DNA of 64,000 nucleotides from Burkholderia sp. PAMC 26561 (GTDB lineage: Bacteria > Pseudomonadota > Gammaproteobacteria > Burkholderiales > Burkholderiaceae): NCBI RefSeq assembly GCF_001557535.2, contig NZ_CP014308.1, positions 310,001 to 374,000 of the forward strand, given 5' to 3'. The notes below the pieces were generated by a model, which did not search any database, had not been told where the DNA came from, and worked only from the letters and a program-made list of their open reading frames with translations. The position numbers were made by a program, and so were the translations under genes. Below, piece after piece: positions 8,153 to 17,300 of this stretch (position 1 is its first letter; each line of letters starts with the position of its first letter).

Positions 8153-9559
8153 ATGGCCGATGCACGCTTGCACGAACTCGCGGGAACGCAGGACTTTCAC
8201 GCATTCGTGTCCACCTATCGCGACCTCTTTCCCGATGACGTGCTGACGATCAGGCACCCGTTGTCCGCCGATCAGGATGTGACTGCGCTGGTCGCGGAAC
8301 TGGCGGCGCGAGGCCGGCATGAGATGCTGGTCTGCGAGCAGGTCGATGGTCTGGACACACCGCTCGTCACTAACGTCTTTGCGTCCCGCAGACGCATTGC
8401 GCGGCTGTTCGATGTCGAACCGCCGCACTTGTTTGAAGCCTATCAAAGCCGTGCGAATGCGCCGCTTGCGCCGCGTTTCGTAGCGAACGGTCCAGTGCTC
8501 GATCAGGTCACCGAAGGCGATGCAGTCAACCTCGATCACCTGCCAATGATCCGGCATTTCGATACCGACCGCGGCCCTTACATTACCAACGCGGTGATCG
8601 TCGCCGAAGATCCGGTGACGGGCATCGCCAACCTCAGCTACCACCGTTCCATGTGCCACGCGCGCAATGCACTCGCCACCAGCCTGCACTCACGCGGACA
8701 CCTTTGGCGGATGCTACAAAGCGCGCAGCAACGCGGCGACGTGCTCCGCGTTGCAATGGTGATCGGCGCTCATCCGCTCTTCATGCTCGCAGCTTCCGCG
8801 CGGGTACCGTTCGGGACGGACGAGCGTTTGATTGCCGGTGGCCTGTTCAACGCGCCGCTTGAACTCGTGCGCACGCCGCGTTACGGCATAGGCGCACCCG
8901 CTGCTGCGGAGTTCGTGCTCGAAGGCACGATCGATCCAGCCGAGCGCGCTGAAGAAGGTCCGTTCGGGGAGTTCTCCGGTTATTCGTCGGATCGCTCGAC
9001 CAACAATGTGCTGCGCATCGACACCATGATGCGCCGTCGCGATGCATGGCTCGTCGACGTGGTCGGTGGTCCGTATGCCGAGCACCTGACGCTCGCGCGT
9101 TTGCCGCGCGAGGCGGAAATGAGCGAGAAGTTGAAGGCGCGTTTTCCCTCCGTGACCGCGCTTCATTACCCGAACTCCGGCACGCACTTCCATTGTTATG
9201 TCGCACTGAACCAGTCGCGCGACGGTGAAGCGCGCCAGATCATGCTCGCGTTGCTCGGCTGGGACCCTTATCTGAAGAATGTGATCGCGGTGGACAGCGA
9301 CATCGACATCAGCGACGACTCACAAGTGTTATGGGCGGTCGCTACGCATTTCCAGCCGCATCGCGACCTGTTCGTGATCGACGGCTTGCCGGGCAGTCCG
9401 CTCGATCCTTCGTCTTCGGCGTCAGGCACGACCTCGCGCATGGGTATCGATGCGACTCGCGGCTCCGCATTCGAGGGCATTCGCGCGCGCATCGGCGAAC
9501 GTGCGATCGATCAAGCGCGTTCTCTGCTTGCTGGTCTCGAGCGCGGAGTGCCGGCATGA
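8153..9559 (+). CDS. UbiD-family prenyl-FMN-dependent decarboxylase
   Basis: A 468-residue UbiD-family (de)carboxylase, which uses prenylated FMN to remove (or add) a carboxyl group on aromatic or unsaturated acids. The acidic catalytic region is intact: EEGPFGEFSGY, with E268 and E273. The upstream cofactor-binding segment IANLSYHRSMCHARNA supplies the conserved arginine. The start at 8153 has GGAG upstream; frames open to 8102 run into the preceding hairpin. The stop overlaps the ubiX start (ATGA), the usual partner arrangement. Possible roles range from hydroxybenzoate-type to heteroaromatic carboxylate decarboxylation. The substrate cannot be assigned from sequence. Confidence 0.9.
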   Translation: MADARLHELAGTQDFHAFVSTYRDLFPDDVLTIRHPLSADQDVTALVAELAARGRHEMLVCEQVDGLDTPLVTNVFASRRRIARLFDVEPPHLFEAYQSRANAPLAPRFVANGPVLDQVTEGDAVNLDHLPMIRHFDTDRGPYITNAVIVAEDPVTGIANLSYHRSMCHARNALATSLHSRGHLWRMLQSAQQRGDVLRVAMVIGAHPLFMLAASARVPFGTDERLIAGGLFNAPLELVRTPRYGIGAPAAAEFVLEGTIDPAERAEEGPFGEFSGYSSDRSTNNVLRIDTMMRRRDAWLVDVVGGPYAEHLTLARLPREAEMSEKLKARFPSVTALHYPNSGTHFHCYVALNQSRDGEARQIMLALLGWDPYLKNVIAVDSDIDISDDSQVLWAVATHFQPHRDLFVIDGLPGSPLDPSSSASGTTSRMGIDATRGSAFEGIRARIGERAIDQARSLLAGLERGVPA

Positions 9560-10152
9560 CAATCGATAAAAACCGTCGCATGGTGGTCGGCATCAGCGGT
9601 GCATCAGGATTCATCTATGGCGTGCGCTTGCTTGAATTACTGCGAGGACTGGATGTGGAAACGCACCTGATAGTTTCGCGCGCGGCCCTTCTTACGATGA
9701 CGCACGAGACCCATTACAAACTCGCCGACGTCAGCGCGCTCGCTACCACGACACATCGCTGCGACGACCTTGCAGCCAGTATCGCAAGCGGCTCGTTCCG
9801 CACGATGGGGATGATTGTCGCCCCCTGCTCGATGAAGACGCTCGCCGAAATTGCTAACGGCATGTCGCTCGGCCTGATTTCAAGAGCAGCCGACGTGACG
9901 CTTAAAGAACGCCGCCCGCTTGTCCTGCTCGCGCGCGAGACACCGCTCACGCTGGCGCATCTGCGCAACATGACCGCCGTCACCGAGATGGGCGCCATCG
10001 TGGCCCCCCCCGTTCCCGCGTTCTATGCCCGGCCGCAATCGCTCGGACAAATGATAGATCACACGCTCGGCCGGGTGCTCGACTTGTTCGGGCTCGAGAC
10101 AGGCACCGTTACGCGCTGGCGGGAGGCCGTCGAAGAACCGCTTTCCGCATGA
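9556..10152 (+). CDS. ubiX: UbiX-family flavin prenyltransferase
   Basis: A 198-residue flavin prenyltransferase that makes prenyl-FMN for the adjacent UbiD. It has the Rossmann-like start ([20 protein letters not shown], with GASG at 15-18). It also has the conserved C-terminal phosphate/prenyl site region ([20 protein letters not shown]) and [11 protein letters not shown]. Length is normal for the family. The ATG overlaps the ubiD stop by four bases, so the pair is made together. The stop also overlaps an ATG at 10149 of the next frame, continuing the coupled arrangement. Confidence 0.92.
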   Translation: MTIDKNRRMVVGISGASGFIYGVRLLELLRGLDVETHLIVSRAALLTMTHETHYKLADVSALATTTHRCDDLAASIASGSFRTMGMIVAPCSMKTLAEIANGMSLGLISRAADVTLKERRPLVLLARETPLTLAHLRNMTAVTEMGAIVAPPVPAFYARPQSLGQMIDHTLGRVLDLFGLETGTVTRWREAVEEPLSA

Positions 10153-10199
10153 AGATTAGCCAGGCATCAGCAGTCCGTACGACCACCAGGAGACGATCG

Positions 10200-11267
10200 A
10201 TGAACACCATCCACATGACCCATCACGAAGCCGAGAAAATTCCGGTCACCATTTTGGCCGGCTTCCTTGGCGCGGGCAAAACAACACTGTTGAACTACAT
10301 CCTGCGCGAAAACCACGGCCGCAAGATTGCCGTGATCGAAAACGAGTTCGGCGAAATAGGTATCGACGGCGGTCTCGTGCTTGAATCGACCGAAGAAATC
10401 TACGAGATGACGAACGGCTGTGTCTGCTGTGTCGGCGCGGTGCGCGAGGATCTGGTGCGCATCGTCCGCACACTGATCGACAGGCCCGAGCGGCTCGATC
10501 ACATCATTGTGGAGACGAGCGGTCTTGCCGATCCGTATCCGGTCGCGCAAACCTTCTTCCTCGACGATCCAATCGCTAAACAGGTCACACTCGACGCAGT
10601 CGTGACGATGGTTGACGCGAAGCATATAGCGGCACATCTGGACGACATCCTCCTCGACGGTTCTGACAATCAGGCAGTAGACCAGATCGTATGCGCGGAT
10701 CGCATTGTGATCAACAAGGTAGACCTCGTGAGCGAGCAGGAAGTGGCCACCCTGACCACACGGATTCGCGCATTGAACGCCACCGCCGACATTGTCCCGT
10801 CGAGCTACGCACTGATCGACCTGGGAAAGATCCTTGGCGTCGGCGCCTCCGAGTTCTCACAGCAACTGGTCGAAACGGGCGGACTTTCCGGGCATGAGCA
10901 TGAGGATCACGATCACCACGAACACGCAAATGAGCACGAACACGAACACGAACACGACGCCAGTGTCTCGTCGGTAGGTATCGAGGTATCCGCCGAGGTC
11001 GACCTCGACGCATTGCAGGACTGGCTCGCCCAACTACGCGTATCGGATGCGAGCAAGCTGTTTCGCATGAAGGGCATTCTTGCCGTACAAGGGCAACCCT
11101 GCCGCTACGTGCTGCAAGGCGTGCACAACGTGATCGAGCTGCGCGCGGCGCAGGCTTGGGGTTGCGAGCCTCGGACTAGCCGCGTTGTTTTTATCGGCCG
11201 CGATCTCGATCGTGCCGAGCTGACCGACCGCTTCCATGCCTGTCTCGGCGCACCTATAACGGCCTGA
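10200..11267 (+). CDS. CobW/COG0523-family GTPase, putative zinc metallochaperone
   Basis: A 355-residue G3E GTPase. Walker A is GFLGAGKTT (21-29), the CxCC metal motif is CVCC (74-77), followed by ETSGLADP and NKVDLV. A histidine-rich linker (about residues 231-256, repeated HE dipeptides) precedes the CobW C-terminal domain, as in metal-trafficking members. COG0523 proteins can load zinc or other metals into enzymes. Here the neighbours include three amidohydrolase-superfamily proteins that would need a metal, so a dedicated metallochaperone role is a fair inference. An ATG at 10149 overlaps ubiX, but 10200 has AGGAGA at 10188-10193 and is preferred. Confidence 0.85.
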   Translation: MNTIHMTHHEAEKIPVTILAGFLGAGKTTLLNYILRENHGRKIAVIENEFGEIGIDGGLVLESTEEIYEMTNGCVCCVGAVREDLVRIVRTLIDRPERLDHIIVETSGLADPYPVAQTFFLDDPIAKQVTLDAVVTMVDAKHIAAHLDDILLDGSDNQAVDQIVCADRIVINKVDLVSEQEVATLTTRIRALNATADIVPSSYALIDLGKILGVGASEFSQQLVETGGLSGHEHEDHDHHEHANEHEHEHEHDASVSSVGIEVSAEVDLDALQDWLAQLRVSDASKLFRMKGILAVQGQPCRYVLQGVHNVIELRAAQAWGCEPRTSRVVFIGRDLDRAELTDRFHACLGAPITA

Positions 11268-11388
11268 CGGGTTGAACAGCCGGCCCGCGGATGACTCGTG
11301 GCGCGACTGCTGCCAAAACGACGCGTGCAAACGCGCACTTGTGCCGCGGACCGCGGGCTGGTCAATAACGAAATTCAGGAGACATTCG

Positions 11389-12726
11389 ATGAACACCGCC
11401 CCACACCCTGTCGATCAGCGCCTGCCGAAGCGCCAGGTAATTACGCTCGGACTGCAGCACATGCTGGTTGCTTATATCGGCGCGATTGCCGTGCCGCTCA
11501 TCGTCGCGTCGGCGCTCAAGATGTCGTCCGCCGACACGACCATCCTGATCAGCACCGCGCTTTTTTGCTCGGGTATCTCGACCCTGCTTCAGACCATTGG
11601 CTTCTGGAAATTCGGCGTGCGCTTGCCAATCCTGCAAGGCGTTGCGTTCAGCAGTGTCGGACCGGTGATCGCCATTGGCTCGAATCCGAATGTCGGCTTC
11701 GCGGGCGTGTGCGGCGCCGTGATCGGGGCGGGTTTGTTCACGCTGTTCGCCGCCCCCCTGATCGGCCGGCTGCGACGCTTCTTTCCTCCAGTCGTGACCG
11801 GTTGCATCGTGACAGTGATCGGCTTGCAGTTGTTTCCGGTGGCTTACGAGTGGGCAGCGGGCGGACGGCAGAACCCCCAATTCGGCGCATCGCCATTCCT
11901 GCTGGTCGCGCTGTTCGTCGCCCTCGTGATACTCGCGGTCAATCGCTTCGGCTCGCCGTTCCTGCGCAACCTGTCAGTGTTGATCGGGCTCATTGCCGGC
12001 GGGATTGTCGCGTGTCTGCTCGGAATGGGGAATTACAGCGGTGTCAGGAGCTCGCCGTGGTTCACCATCCCTTATCCGTTCCACTTCGGCACACCGGTAT
12101 TCGCCGTCGTGCCGGTGCTGACCATGATCGTTGTCATGGTGGTGCAGATGGTCGAGTCAATGGGACTCTTCATCGCGATCGGCGGGATTGTCGACAAGCA
12201 GGTCACCGAGGAAGACGTCGTGCGCGGCCTGCGCGCTAACGGGCTTGCCAGCGCCATTGCAGGCATGTTCGCGGCGTTTCCGTTTATCGCGTTCATGGAG
12301 AACGTCGGGCTCGTGATCCTCACGGGCGTGCGAAGCCGCTGGGTGGTTGCCACCAGCGGAGCGCTGATGTGCATCGTGGCCCTGGTGCCGAAGATTGGCG
12401 CGGTCGTCGCAGCAACGCCTGCCGCCGCGCTCGGCGGAGCGGGGATCGCCATGTTCGGCGTGGTCGTGGCAGCGGGCGTGCAGACGCTCTCGAAGGTCGA
12501 CTTCGAAAGCAATCGATACAACGTGCTGATCGTGGGCTTCACGATCGCGACAGCGCTGATTCCCGTGATGGCACCCGAGGTATTCAAGCAGATGCCCGAG
12601 TGGACCCAGCCGTTCCTGCATAGCGGCGTCGTGCTCGCCTGTCTCGTCTCCGTGGCGCTCAATGCATTGCTTAACGGCGCGCACGACGAGGTCGTGGCCG
12701 AGACACATCAACTGGTCCGGGAATAA
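11389..12726 (+). CDS. NCS2-family nucleobase permease (uracil/xanthine type)
   Basis: A 445-residue polytopic membrane protein of the nucleobase-cation symporter-2 family, expected to have 14 membrane segments. Recognisable parts are the QHMLVAYIGAIAVPLIVA start, the FGVRLPILQGVAFSSVGPV segment and the substrate-site motif FMENVGLVILTGVRSRWVV. At the position that is Gln in xanthine/urate members (QN) it has Glu (EN), as in uracil carriers such as UraA. This hints at a pyrimidine-like or other 2,4-dioxo substrate. The start is the ATG at 11389 with AGGAG at 11377-11381. It probably imports the substrate of this operon. Confidence 0.87.
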   Translation: MNTAPHPVDQRLPKRQVITLGLQHMLVAYIGAIAVPLIVASALKMSSADTTILISTALFCSGISTLLQTIGFWKFGVRLPILQGVAFSSVGPVIAIGSNPNVGFAGVCGAVIGAGLFTLFAAPLIGRLRRFFPPVVTGCIVTVIGLQLFPVAYEWAAGGRQNPQFGASPFLLVALFVALVILAVNRFGSPFLRNLSVLIGLIAGGIVACLLGMGNYSGVRSSPWFTIPYPFHFGTPVFAVVPVLTMIVVMVVQMVESMGLFIAIGGIVDKQVTEEDVVRGLRANGLASAIAGMFAAFPFIAFMENVGLVILTGVRSRWVVATSGALMCIVALVPKIGAVVAATPAAALGGAGIAMFGVVVAAGVQTLSKVDFESNRYNVLIVGFTIATALIPVMAPEVFKQMPEWTQPFLHSGVVLACLVSVALNALLNGAHDEVVAETHQLVRE

Positions 12727-12794
12727 GTCAAATCGAATCGTGCGGCGGCCGTCTATGCGCCGCTGCAGGAAATGCGTTGCAAGGAGAAACAAAC

Positions 12795-14177
12795 GTGAGC
12801 ACCCAAAGCGAAGCCCTGTTGATCAAGAATCCGATTGCTGTCATGAGCGGCCTGCGCGGCGAACGCGCCCGGCTCGGTCACGTCGACGTGCGCGTTCGCG
12901 CGGGACGGATCGAGGAAATCGGTCCGCAACTCGTGGCGAGAGAAAATGAAAGAGTCATCGACGCCAGTTCCTGCGTCGTCTATCCGGGGTGGGTCAACAC
13001 GCATCATCACCTGTTCCAGAACTTGCTGAAGGCGGTCCCCGCCGGTATAAACGCCGATCTTCAGGAATGGCTGGCTGCGGTGCCGTACCCTCGGCTCGCG
13101 CGCTTTACACCGGACCTCGCTCGCATCGCCGCCCGGCTGGGGCTGGCGGAACTCCTGCTTTCGGGTGTGACCACCTGCGCCGATCATCATTATCTTTACC
13201 ACGCAAAAGGCACGACAGAAACCGGCGACCTTCTGTTCGAGGAAGCGGCTGCATTCGGCATGCGTTTCGTGCTGTGCCGCGGTGGAGCACTTCAGGCGGC
13301 GGGGGACCATCCGGGGTTTGCGAACAGCGTGTTGCAGCCTGAGTCACTTGACCAAATGCTCGGCGACATCGAGCGCCTGAAGTCCCGCTATCACGATGCC
13401 CGCCCCGACTCCATGCGCCGGGTCGTGGTCGCGCCCACCACGCCGACCTTTTCGTTGCCGCCCGCGCTGTTGCCGGAAATCGCACGCGCAGCGCGCAGCA
13501 TGGGCTTGCGTCTGCATACGCATCTGTCCGAGACGCGTCGCTACGTCGACTTCTGCCGGGAGAAATTCGACATGCTGCCCGTTGAGTTTGTCGCCGAGCA
13601 TGAATGGCTTGGCCCAGATGTATGGTTCGCCCATTTGGTTCATCTGGAACCCGGCGAGATCGCCATGCTCGCGGAAACGGGGTCCGGTTGCTCGCATTGC
13701 CCGGTCAGCAATGCGCGGCTTGGCAGCGGTATTGCGCTCGCGCCGCAGATGGCGGCAGCAGGCGTGCCCATGTCACTGGGCGTGGACGGCGTGGCCTCGA
13801 ACGAGTCGGGGAGCATGACCAACGAAGCGCATTTTGCGTGGCTGTTGCATCGCGCGTCGCAGGGGGCTTCTGCTACAACCGTCGAAGAAACGATTCATTG
13901 GGGGACTGCTGGCGGCGCAAGCGTCCTCGGTCTTGACGCGGTAGGCACGCTCGAAGTCGGCAATGCGGCCGACTTGGTGCTGTACGATGTCGACGCACTG
14001 CGTTTCAACGGTTTCCACGATTTAGCGATCGCACCGGTTGCGGCGGGCGAACCAACGACCGTTCGATACAGCGTCGTGGGCGGCCGTGTTGTCGTCGACG
14101 ACGGTGAGATCCCCGGTATGGATCTCGGAGAGCTTCGGCGGGACGCACGGAAAGCGGTGCAGCTCTTGCTTGTCTGA
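12795..14177 (+). CDS. Zinc amidohydrolase, 8-oxoguanine deaminase/AtzB-like
   Basis: A 460-residue member of the cyclic-deaminase/chlorohydrolase branch of the amidohydrolase superfamily. Metal ligands are H70 and H72 in VNTHHHLFQNLLKAVP, the histidine of LHTHLSETRR, the histidine in VWFAHLVHL, and the aspartate in GVDGVASNESG. The HHHLFQ pattern and a long insertion after it are typical of 8-oxoguanine deaminase and hydroxyatrazine-type enzymes. It should remove an amino group from an N-heterocycle. The GTG at 12795 has AAGGAG at 12781-12786. It is the last gene of the high-GC operon, next to the nucleobase permease. Specific substrate unknown. Confidence 0.86.
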   Translation: MSTQSEALLIKNPIAVMSGLRGERARLGHVDVRVRAGRIEEIGPQLVARENERVIDASSCVVYPGWVNTHHHLFQNLLKAVPAGINADLQEWLAAVPYPRLARFTPDLARIAARLGLAELLLSGVTTCADHHYLYHAKGTTETGDLLFEEAAAFGMRFVLCRGGALQAAGDHPGFANSVLQPESLDQMLGDIERLKSRYHDARPDSMRRVVVAPTTPTFSLPPALLPEIARAARSMGLRLHTHLSETRRYVDFCREKFDMLPVEFVAEHEWLGPDVWFAHLVHLEPGEIAMLAETGSGCSHCPVSNARLGSGIALAPQMAAAGVPMSLGVDGVASNESGSMTNEAHFAWLLHRASQGASATTVEETIHWGTAGGASVLGLDAVGTLEVGNAADLVLYDVDALRFNGFHDLAIAPVAAGEPTTVRYSVVGGRVVVDDGEIPGMDLGELRRDARKAVQLLLV

Positions 14178-14178
14178 A

Positions 14179-14194
14179 CCGAGTATTGACTCGG
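14179..14194 (+). terminator. Short hairpin after the deaminase gene
   Basis: CCGAGT (14179-14184) and ACTCGG (14189-14194) form a six-base perfect stem with a four-base loop straight after the deaminase stop. There is no clear T-run, so it is only a weak terminator candidate. It coincides with the end of the GC-rich operon. Confidence 0.35.
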
Positions 14195-14429
14195 CAGGTG
14201 GTGCGAGCGTTCGAAATGCAGTCGACCTCGCTCACGTTCGCGTCGCCCGTCGGTCTTCGGTCGCAACCACCGACGTGATTTAGCTCGGCAATTGAGAGGA
14301 GTAAGAGTCAAAGGCGGCTGCCAATAAATCTCAACCAAAGGAAGATGCTTTCTGCAGGTTTCGAGCGGCAGACAATGCGAGGTTTACGTCCAAAGGTTTG
14401 CCGACGTCTTTTTTCCATTCGAGATCCCA

Positions 14430-15161
14430 ATGACAAAGAATCGCACTTTGCTTGGCATGTTGACCCCGTCGTCCAACACATGGCTCGAACCGCTGACAAG
14501 CGCGATGCTTGCAAGCTTGCCGGATGTTACGGCTCACTTCGCGCGCTTCCCCGTCTCAGAGATTTCGCTTAGCGATCATTCCCTCGGACAGTTCGACGAG
14601 TCGGCGATCACTCATGCTGCGCAGATGCTAGCTGACGCGAGAGTCGACGTAATTGCGTGGAACGGTACATCCGCAGGATGGCTCGGCTTTGAAACCGACG
14701 AGCGCCTGTGTCGTCGGATTACCGAGATTACTGGTATTCCAGCAACCACATCGGTGCTGGCACTCAACGAGATCTTAAGGAAGACCAATGTACGCGAACT
14801 CGGTCTGGTGACGCCGTATGTCGATGGCGTACAAAAGAAAATCGTCGACAACTATCATCGTACCGGCGTCACTTTTGTGAACGATCGGCATCTGAATCTG
14901 CAGGTAAACTTCTCCTTTGCCGAAGTCCCGATCGACACAATTCGCACAATGGTCCGCGAAGTCGCGACGTCGCGGCCCGGCGCTATTTCAATATTCTGCA
15001 CCAACCTGAACGCCGTTCGCATCGTATCCGAACTTGAACAGGAAATCGGGATTCCTGTCTACGACACGATCGCGACCGCCGTGTGGAAGTCCTTGCAGCT
15101 CGCCGGATATGACACGTCGCGCTTGGCAAGCTGGGGGCGTTTGTTCAGCGAATTTGTTTAA
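14430..15161 (+). CDS. Asp/Glu racemase-superfamily enzyme, arylmalonate decarboxylase/maleate isomerase-like
   Basis: A 243-residue protein of the group holding maleate cis-trans isomerase, arylmalonate decarboxylase and hydantoin racemase. The first catalytic position is G79 in NGTSAGW rather than Cys, while the second, C190 in SIFCTNLNA, is kept. One cysteine plus a GTS dioxyanion pocket is the arrangement known for arylmalonate decarboxylase; two cysteines are typical of maleate isomerases and racemases. A cofactor-free decarboxylase is therefore the better guess. It opens the lower-GC second module, about 250 bases after the deaminase. Orientation and spacing suggest its own promoter. 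Confidence 0.8.
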   Translation: MTKNRTLLGMLTPSSNTWLEPLTSAMLASLPDVTAHFARFPVSEISLSDHSLGQFDESAITHAAQMLADARVDVIAWNGTSAGWLGFETDERLCRRITEITGIPATTSVLALNEILRKTNVRELGLVTPYVDGVQKKIVDNYHRTGVTFVNDRHLNLQVNFSFAEVPIDTIRTMVREVATSRPGAISIFCTNLNAVRIVSELEQEIGIPVYDTIATAVWKSLQLAGYDTSRLASWGRLFSEFV

Positions 15162-15393
15162 GGGCGGTTAACCCCACCAACACGCCAGATGAATTTTCTG
15201 AAAAGGATCCACCTACCTGCGCACCGTCAATATCCTTTCTCGCATGGGCAGGTTGCCCGCTTTAGATCAACGAGCAATGCTGAATCTGTCGTGACCCGTC
15301 GTTCTTCAAAGCGTCAAATTAGCGCCGCTGTACCGCCTCCCTTACGGACAACATAGTCGGAGTTAAATTGGCCGCTTGGCGAGGAATCGCTGC

Positions 15394-16317
15394 ATGCGCG
15401 GACTAGTGGAACAGGCTACAGCGCCGTTGAGAGTAGTTAAAAAAGAAATCTTGGTCGCGTTCGGTGTTGACGTCGATGCCGTTGCCGGTTGGCTCGGTTC
15501 ATACGGAGGCGACGACTCTCCTGACGATATATCGCGCGGCATGTTCGCCGGCGAAGTCGGCTCAATGCGTATTCTCAAATTGTTTGAGCGCGAAAGAATT
15601 AAGTCGACGTGGTTCATTCCGGGGCATTCGATCGAGACGTTTCCCGAGCAAATGAAAGCAGTAGCAGATGCAGGTCATGAGATCGGCATTCACGGTTACA
15701 GCCATGAAAATCCTATCGCTATGACACCCGAACAGGAAGAAGCTGTGCTTGATCGTAGCATCGAGCTCGTGACGAAACTCGCTGGGCGCAGACCCACGGG
15801 ATACGTTGCGCCGTGGTGGGAATTTAGCAATGTCACCAATGAGCTGCTCATCAAAAAAGGTATCAAATACGATCATAGCCTGATGCATAACGACTTCCAT
15901 CCCTATTACGTTAGAGTCGGCGATTCGTGGACAAAGATCAAATATAGCAAGCACCCCGACGTGTGGATGAAGCCGCTTGTACGCGGTCAGGAAACTGATC
16001 TTGTCGAGGTTCCGGCCAACTGGTATCTCGACGATCTGCCGCCGATGATGTTCATCAAGAAGGCGCCGAATAGCCATGGGTTCGTTAATCCGCGAGACGT
16101 CGAGCAGATGTGGCGTGACCAATTCGATTGGGTCTACAGAGAGCACGAATACGCAGTTTTCCCGATCACCATTCACCCTGACGTTTCCGGACGCCCGCAG
16201 GTATTGCTCATGCTCGAAAGGCTCATCGCGCATTTCCGAAGCCATGATGGCGTCCGTTTCTGCACTTGCGATGAAATCGCTGACGATTTTTTGCGGCGGT
16301 ATCCTCGCAAATTTTAA
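15394..16317 (+). CDS. Polysaccharide-deacetylase-family hydrolase (PuuE/HpPgdA-like)
   Basis: A 307-residue NodB-homology-domain protein. The metal and catalytic motifs are GVDVDA (26-29 region), the HGYSHEN motif after [16 protein letters not shown], and a late [11 protein letters not shown]. The layout ([15 protein letters not shown] then [14 protein letters not shown]) matches the cytoplasmic subgroup containing allantoinase PuuE and Helicobacter PgdA. In catabolic clusters this subgroup tends to act on cyclic amides or other small molecules rather than on peptidoglycan. No signal peptide is seen, which agrees with a cytoplasmic role. The ATG at 15394 has GAGG upstream; the TTG at 15376 is an alternative start. 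Confidence 0.82.
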   Translation: MRGLVEQATAPLRVVKKEILVAFGVDVDAVAGWLGSYGGDDSPDDISRGMFAGEVGSMRILKLFERERIKSTWFIPGHSIETFPEQMKAVADAGHEIGIHGYSHENPIAMTPEQEEAVLDRSIELVTKLAGRRPTGYVAPWWEFSNVTNELLIKKGIKYDHSLMHNDFHPYYVRVGDSWTKIKYSKHPDVWMKPLVRGQETDLVEVPANWYLDDLPPMMFIKKAPNSHGFVNPRDVEQMWRDQFDWVYREHEYAVFPITIHPDVSGRPQVLLMLERLIAHFRSHDGVRFCTCDEIADDFLRRYPRKF

Positions 16318-16522
16318 AGGCCGATGTTGAGCGCATGCGCGCGTAGCAACATCCGTTCGTTCTCCCATCATGTTGAGCTTTTAGCGACGTGCGCCGGCAG
16401 TCGATGATAGCCGGTCTAGCGTGAGACTCGCTTTGCTACGGTCGGACAATTCGGCCAACCAGAATTGACGACACCGACCTTCGTGCGACCCGTCCAAACC
16501 AAATGTTCATCAGGAGAAAACC

Positions 16523-17278
16523 ATGAAAGTTGCATTGGTGACGGGAGCCGCCAGTGGCATTGGACAAGCCTTGGCAAAATCCTATGCTGAAATTGGCGTA
16601 GCTGTCGTTGGCGGCTTCTTCCCGGGTGACCCACACGACCCACAGCTGACTGTTAAATCAGTTGAGGAAATCGGAGGTCGCTGCGTAATGTATCCTGTCG
16701 ATGTCACTTCAGCCGAACAAGTCGAAGCCTTTGCCAACACGGCGGTTGAGCGCTTTGGACGGATTGACTACGCGGTCGCGAATGCGGGTTTGTTGCGGTC
16801 GTCCCCGCTTACAGAAATGAGCGACGAGCAGTGGCATCAAATGCTGGATGTCGACCTGTCTGGAGTGATGCGAACATTCCGCGCTGCTTCACGCCATATG
16901 ACCGATGGAGGCGCAATGGTTGCCATCTCATCCATTGCGGGCGGGGTCTACGGTTGGGAGAATCACACGCACTATTCCGCGGCCAAGTCTGGCGTGCCAG
17001 GCTTGTGCCGCGCTGTAGCGATGGAACTTGCGCCGCGTGCCATTCGCTGCAACGCAGTGATTCCCGGTCTAATTGAACCCCCCCAATCGCTCGATTCCGT
17101 TAATTCTTTAGGACCGGAGGGCTTGCGTGAAGTGGCAAAAGCGATCCCGCTTCGACGAGTGGGCAGGCCACAGGAAATCGCAGCACTGATTCGTTTCCTG
17201 ACCAGCGACGAAGCTTCGTACATTACTGGGCAATCGATCATCGCCGATGGCGGGTTAACCGTGCGGTGGCCAACCTGA
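16523..17278 (+). CDS. Short-chain dehydrogenase/reductase
   Basis: A 251-residue classical SDR. The nucleotide-binding TGAASGIG is at 7-14, followed by NAG in VANAGLLRSS. The catalytic serine is in AISSIAGG, and Tyr and Lys are in HYSAAKSG. An IADGG-type ending is present. It should oxidise or reduce a hydroxyl/keto group of a pathway intermediate with NAD(P). The ATG at 16523 has AGGAG just upstream. The next gene is a broken SDR of the same type, 22 bases after the stop. Substrate not predictable. Confidence 0.9.
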   Translation: MKVALVTGAASGIGQALAKSYAEIGVAVVGGFFPGDPHDPQLTVKSVEEIGGRCVMYPVDVTSAEQVEAFANTAVERFGRIDYAVANAGLLRSSPLTEMSDEQWHQMLDVDLSGVMRTFRAASRHMTDGGAMVAISSIAGGVYGWENHTHYSAAKSGVPGLCRAVAMELAPRAIRCNAVIPGLIEPPQSLDSVNSLGPEGLREVAKAIPLRRVGRPQEIAALIRFLTSDEASYITGQSIIADGGLTVRWPT

Positions 17279-17300
17279 TCCCAAAAGAGGGTGCGAAAAT

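Noticed and set aside
7122..8204. 360-codon open frame on the minus strand
   Set aside because: It is the complement of the amidohydrolase copy 2 gene. High GC third positions keep the antisense open, and its residues show no family pattern.
10150..10199. Earlier start of the CobW gene overlapping ubiX (ATG at 10149)
   Set aside because: Coupling makes it possible, but the 17 extra residues are not CobW-like and a better ribosome-binding site precedes 10200.
10925..10960. Short tandem repeat (GAACAC-like units) as a possible repeat array
   Set aside because: It simply encodes the His-Glu linker of the CobW protein.
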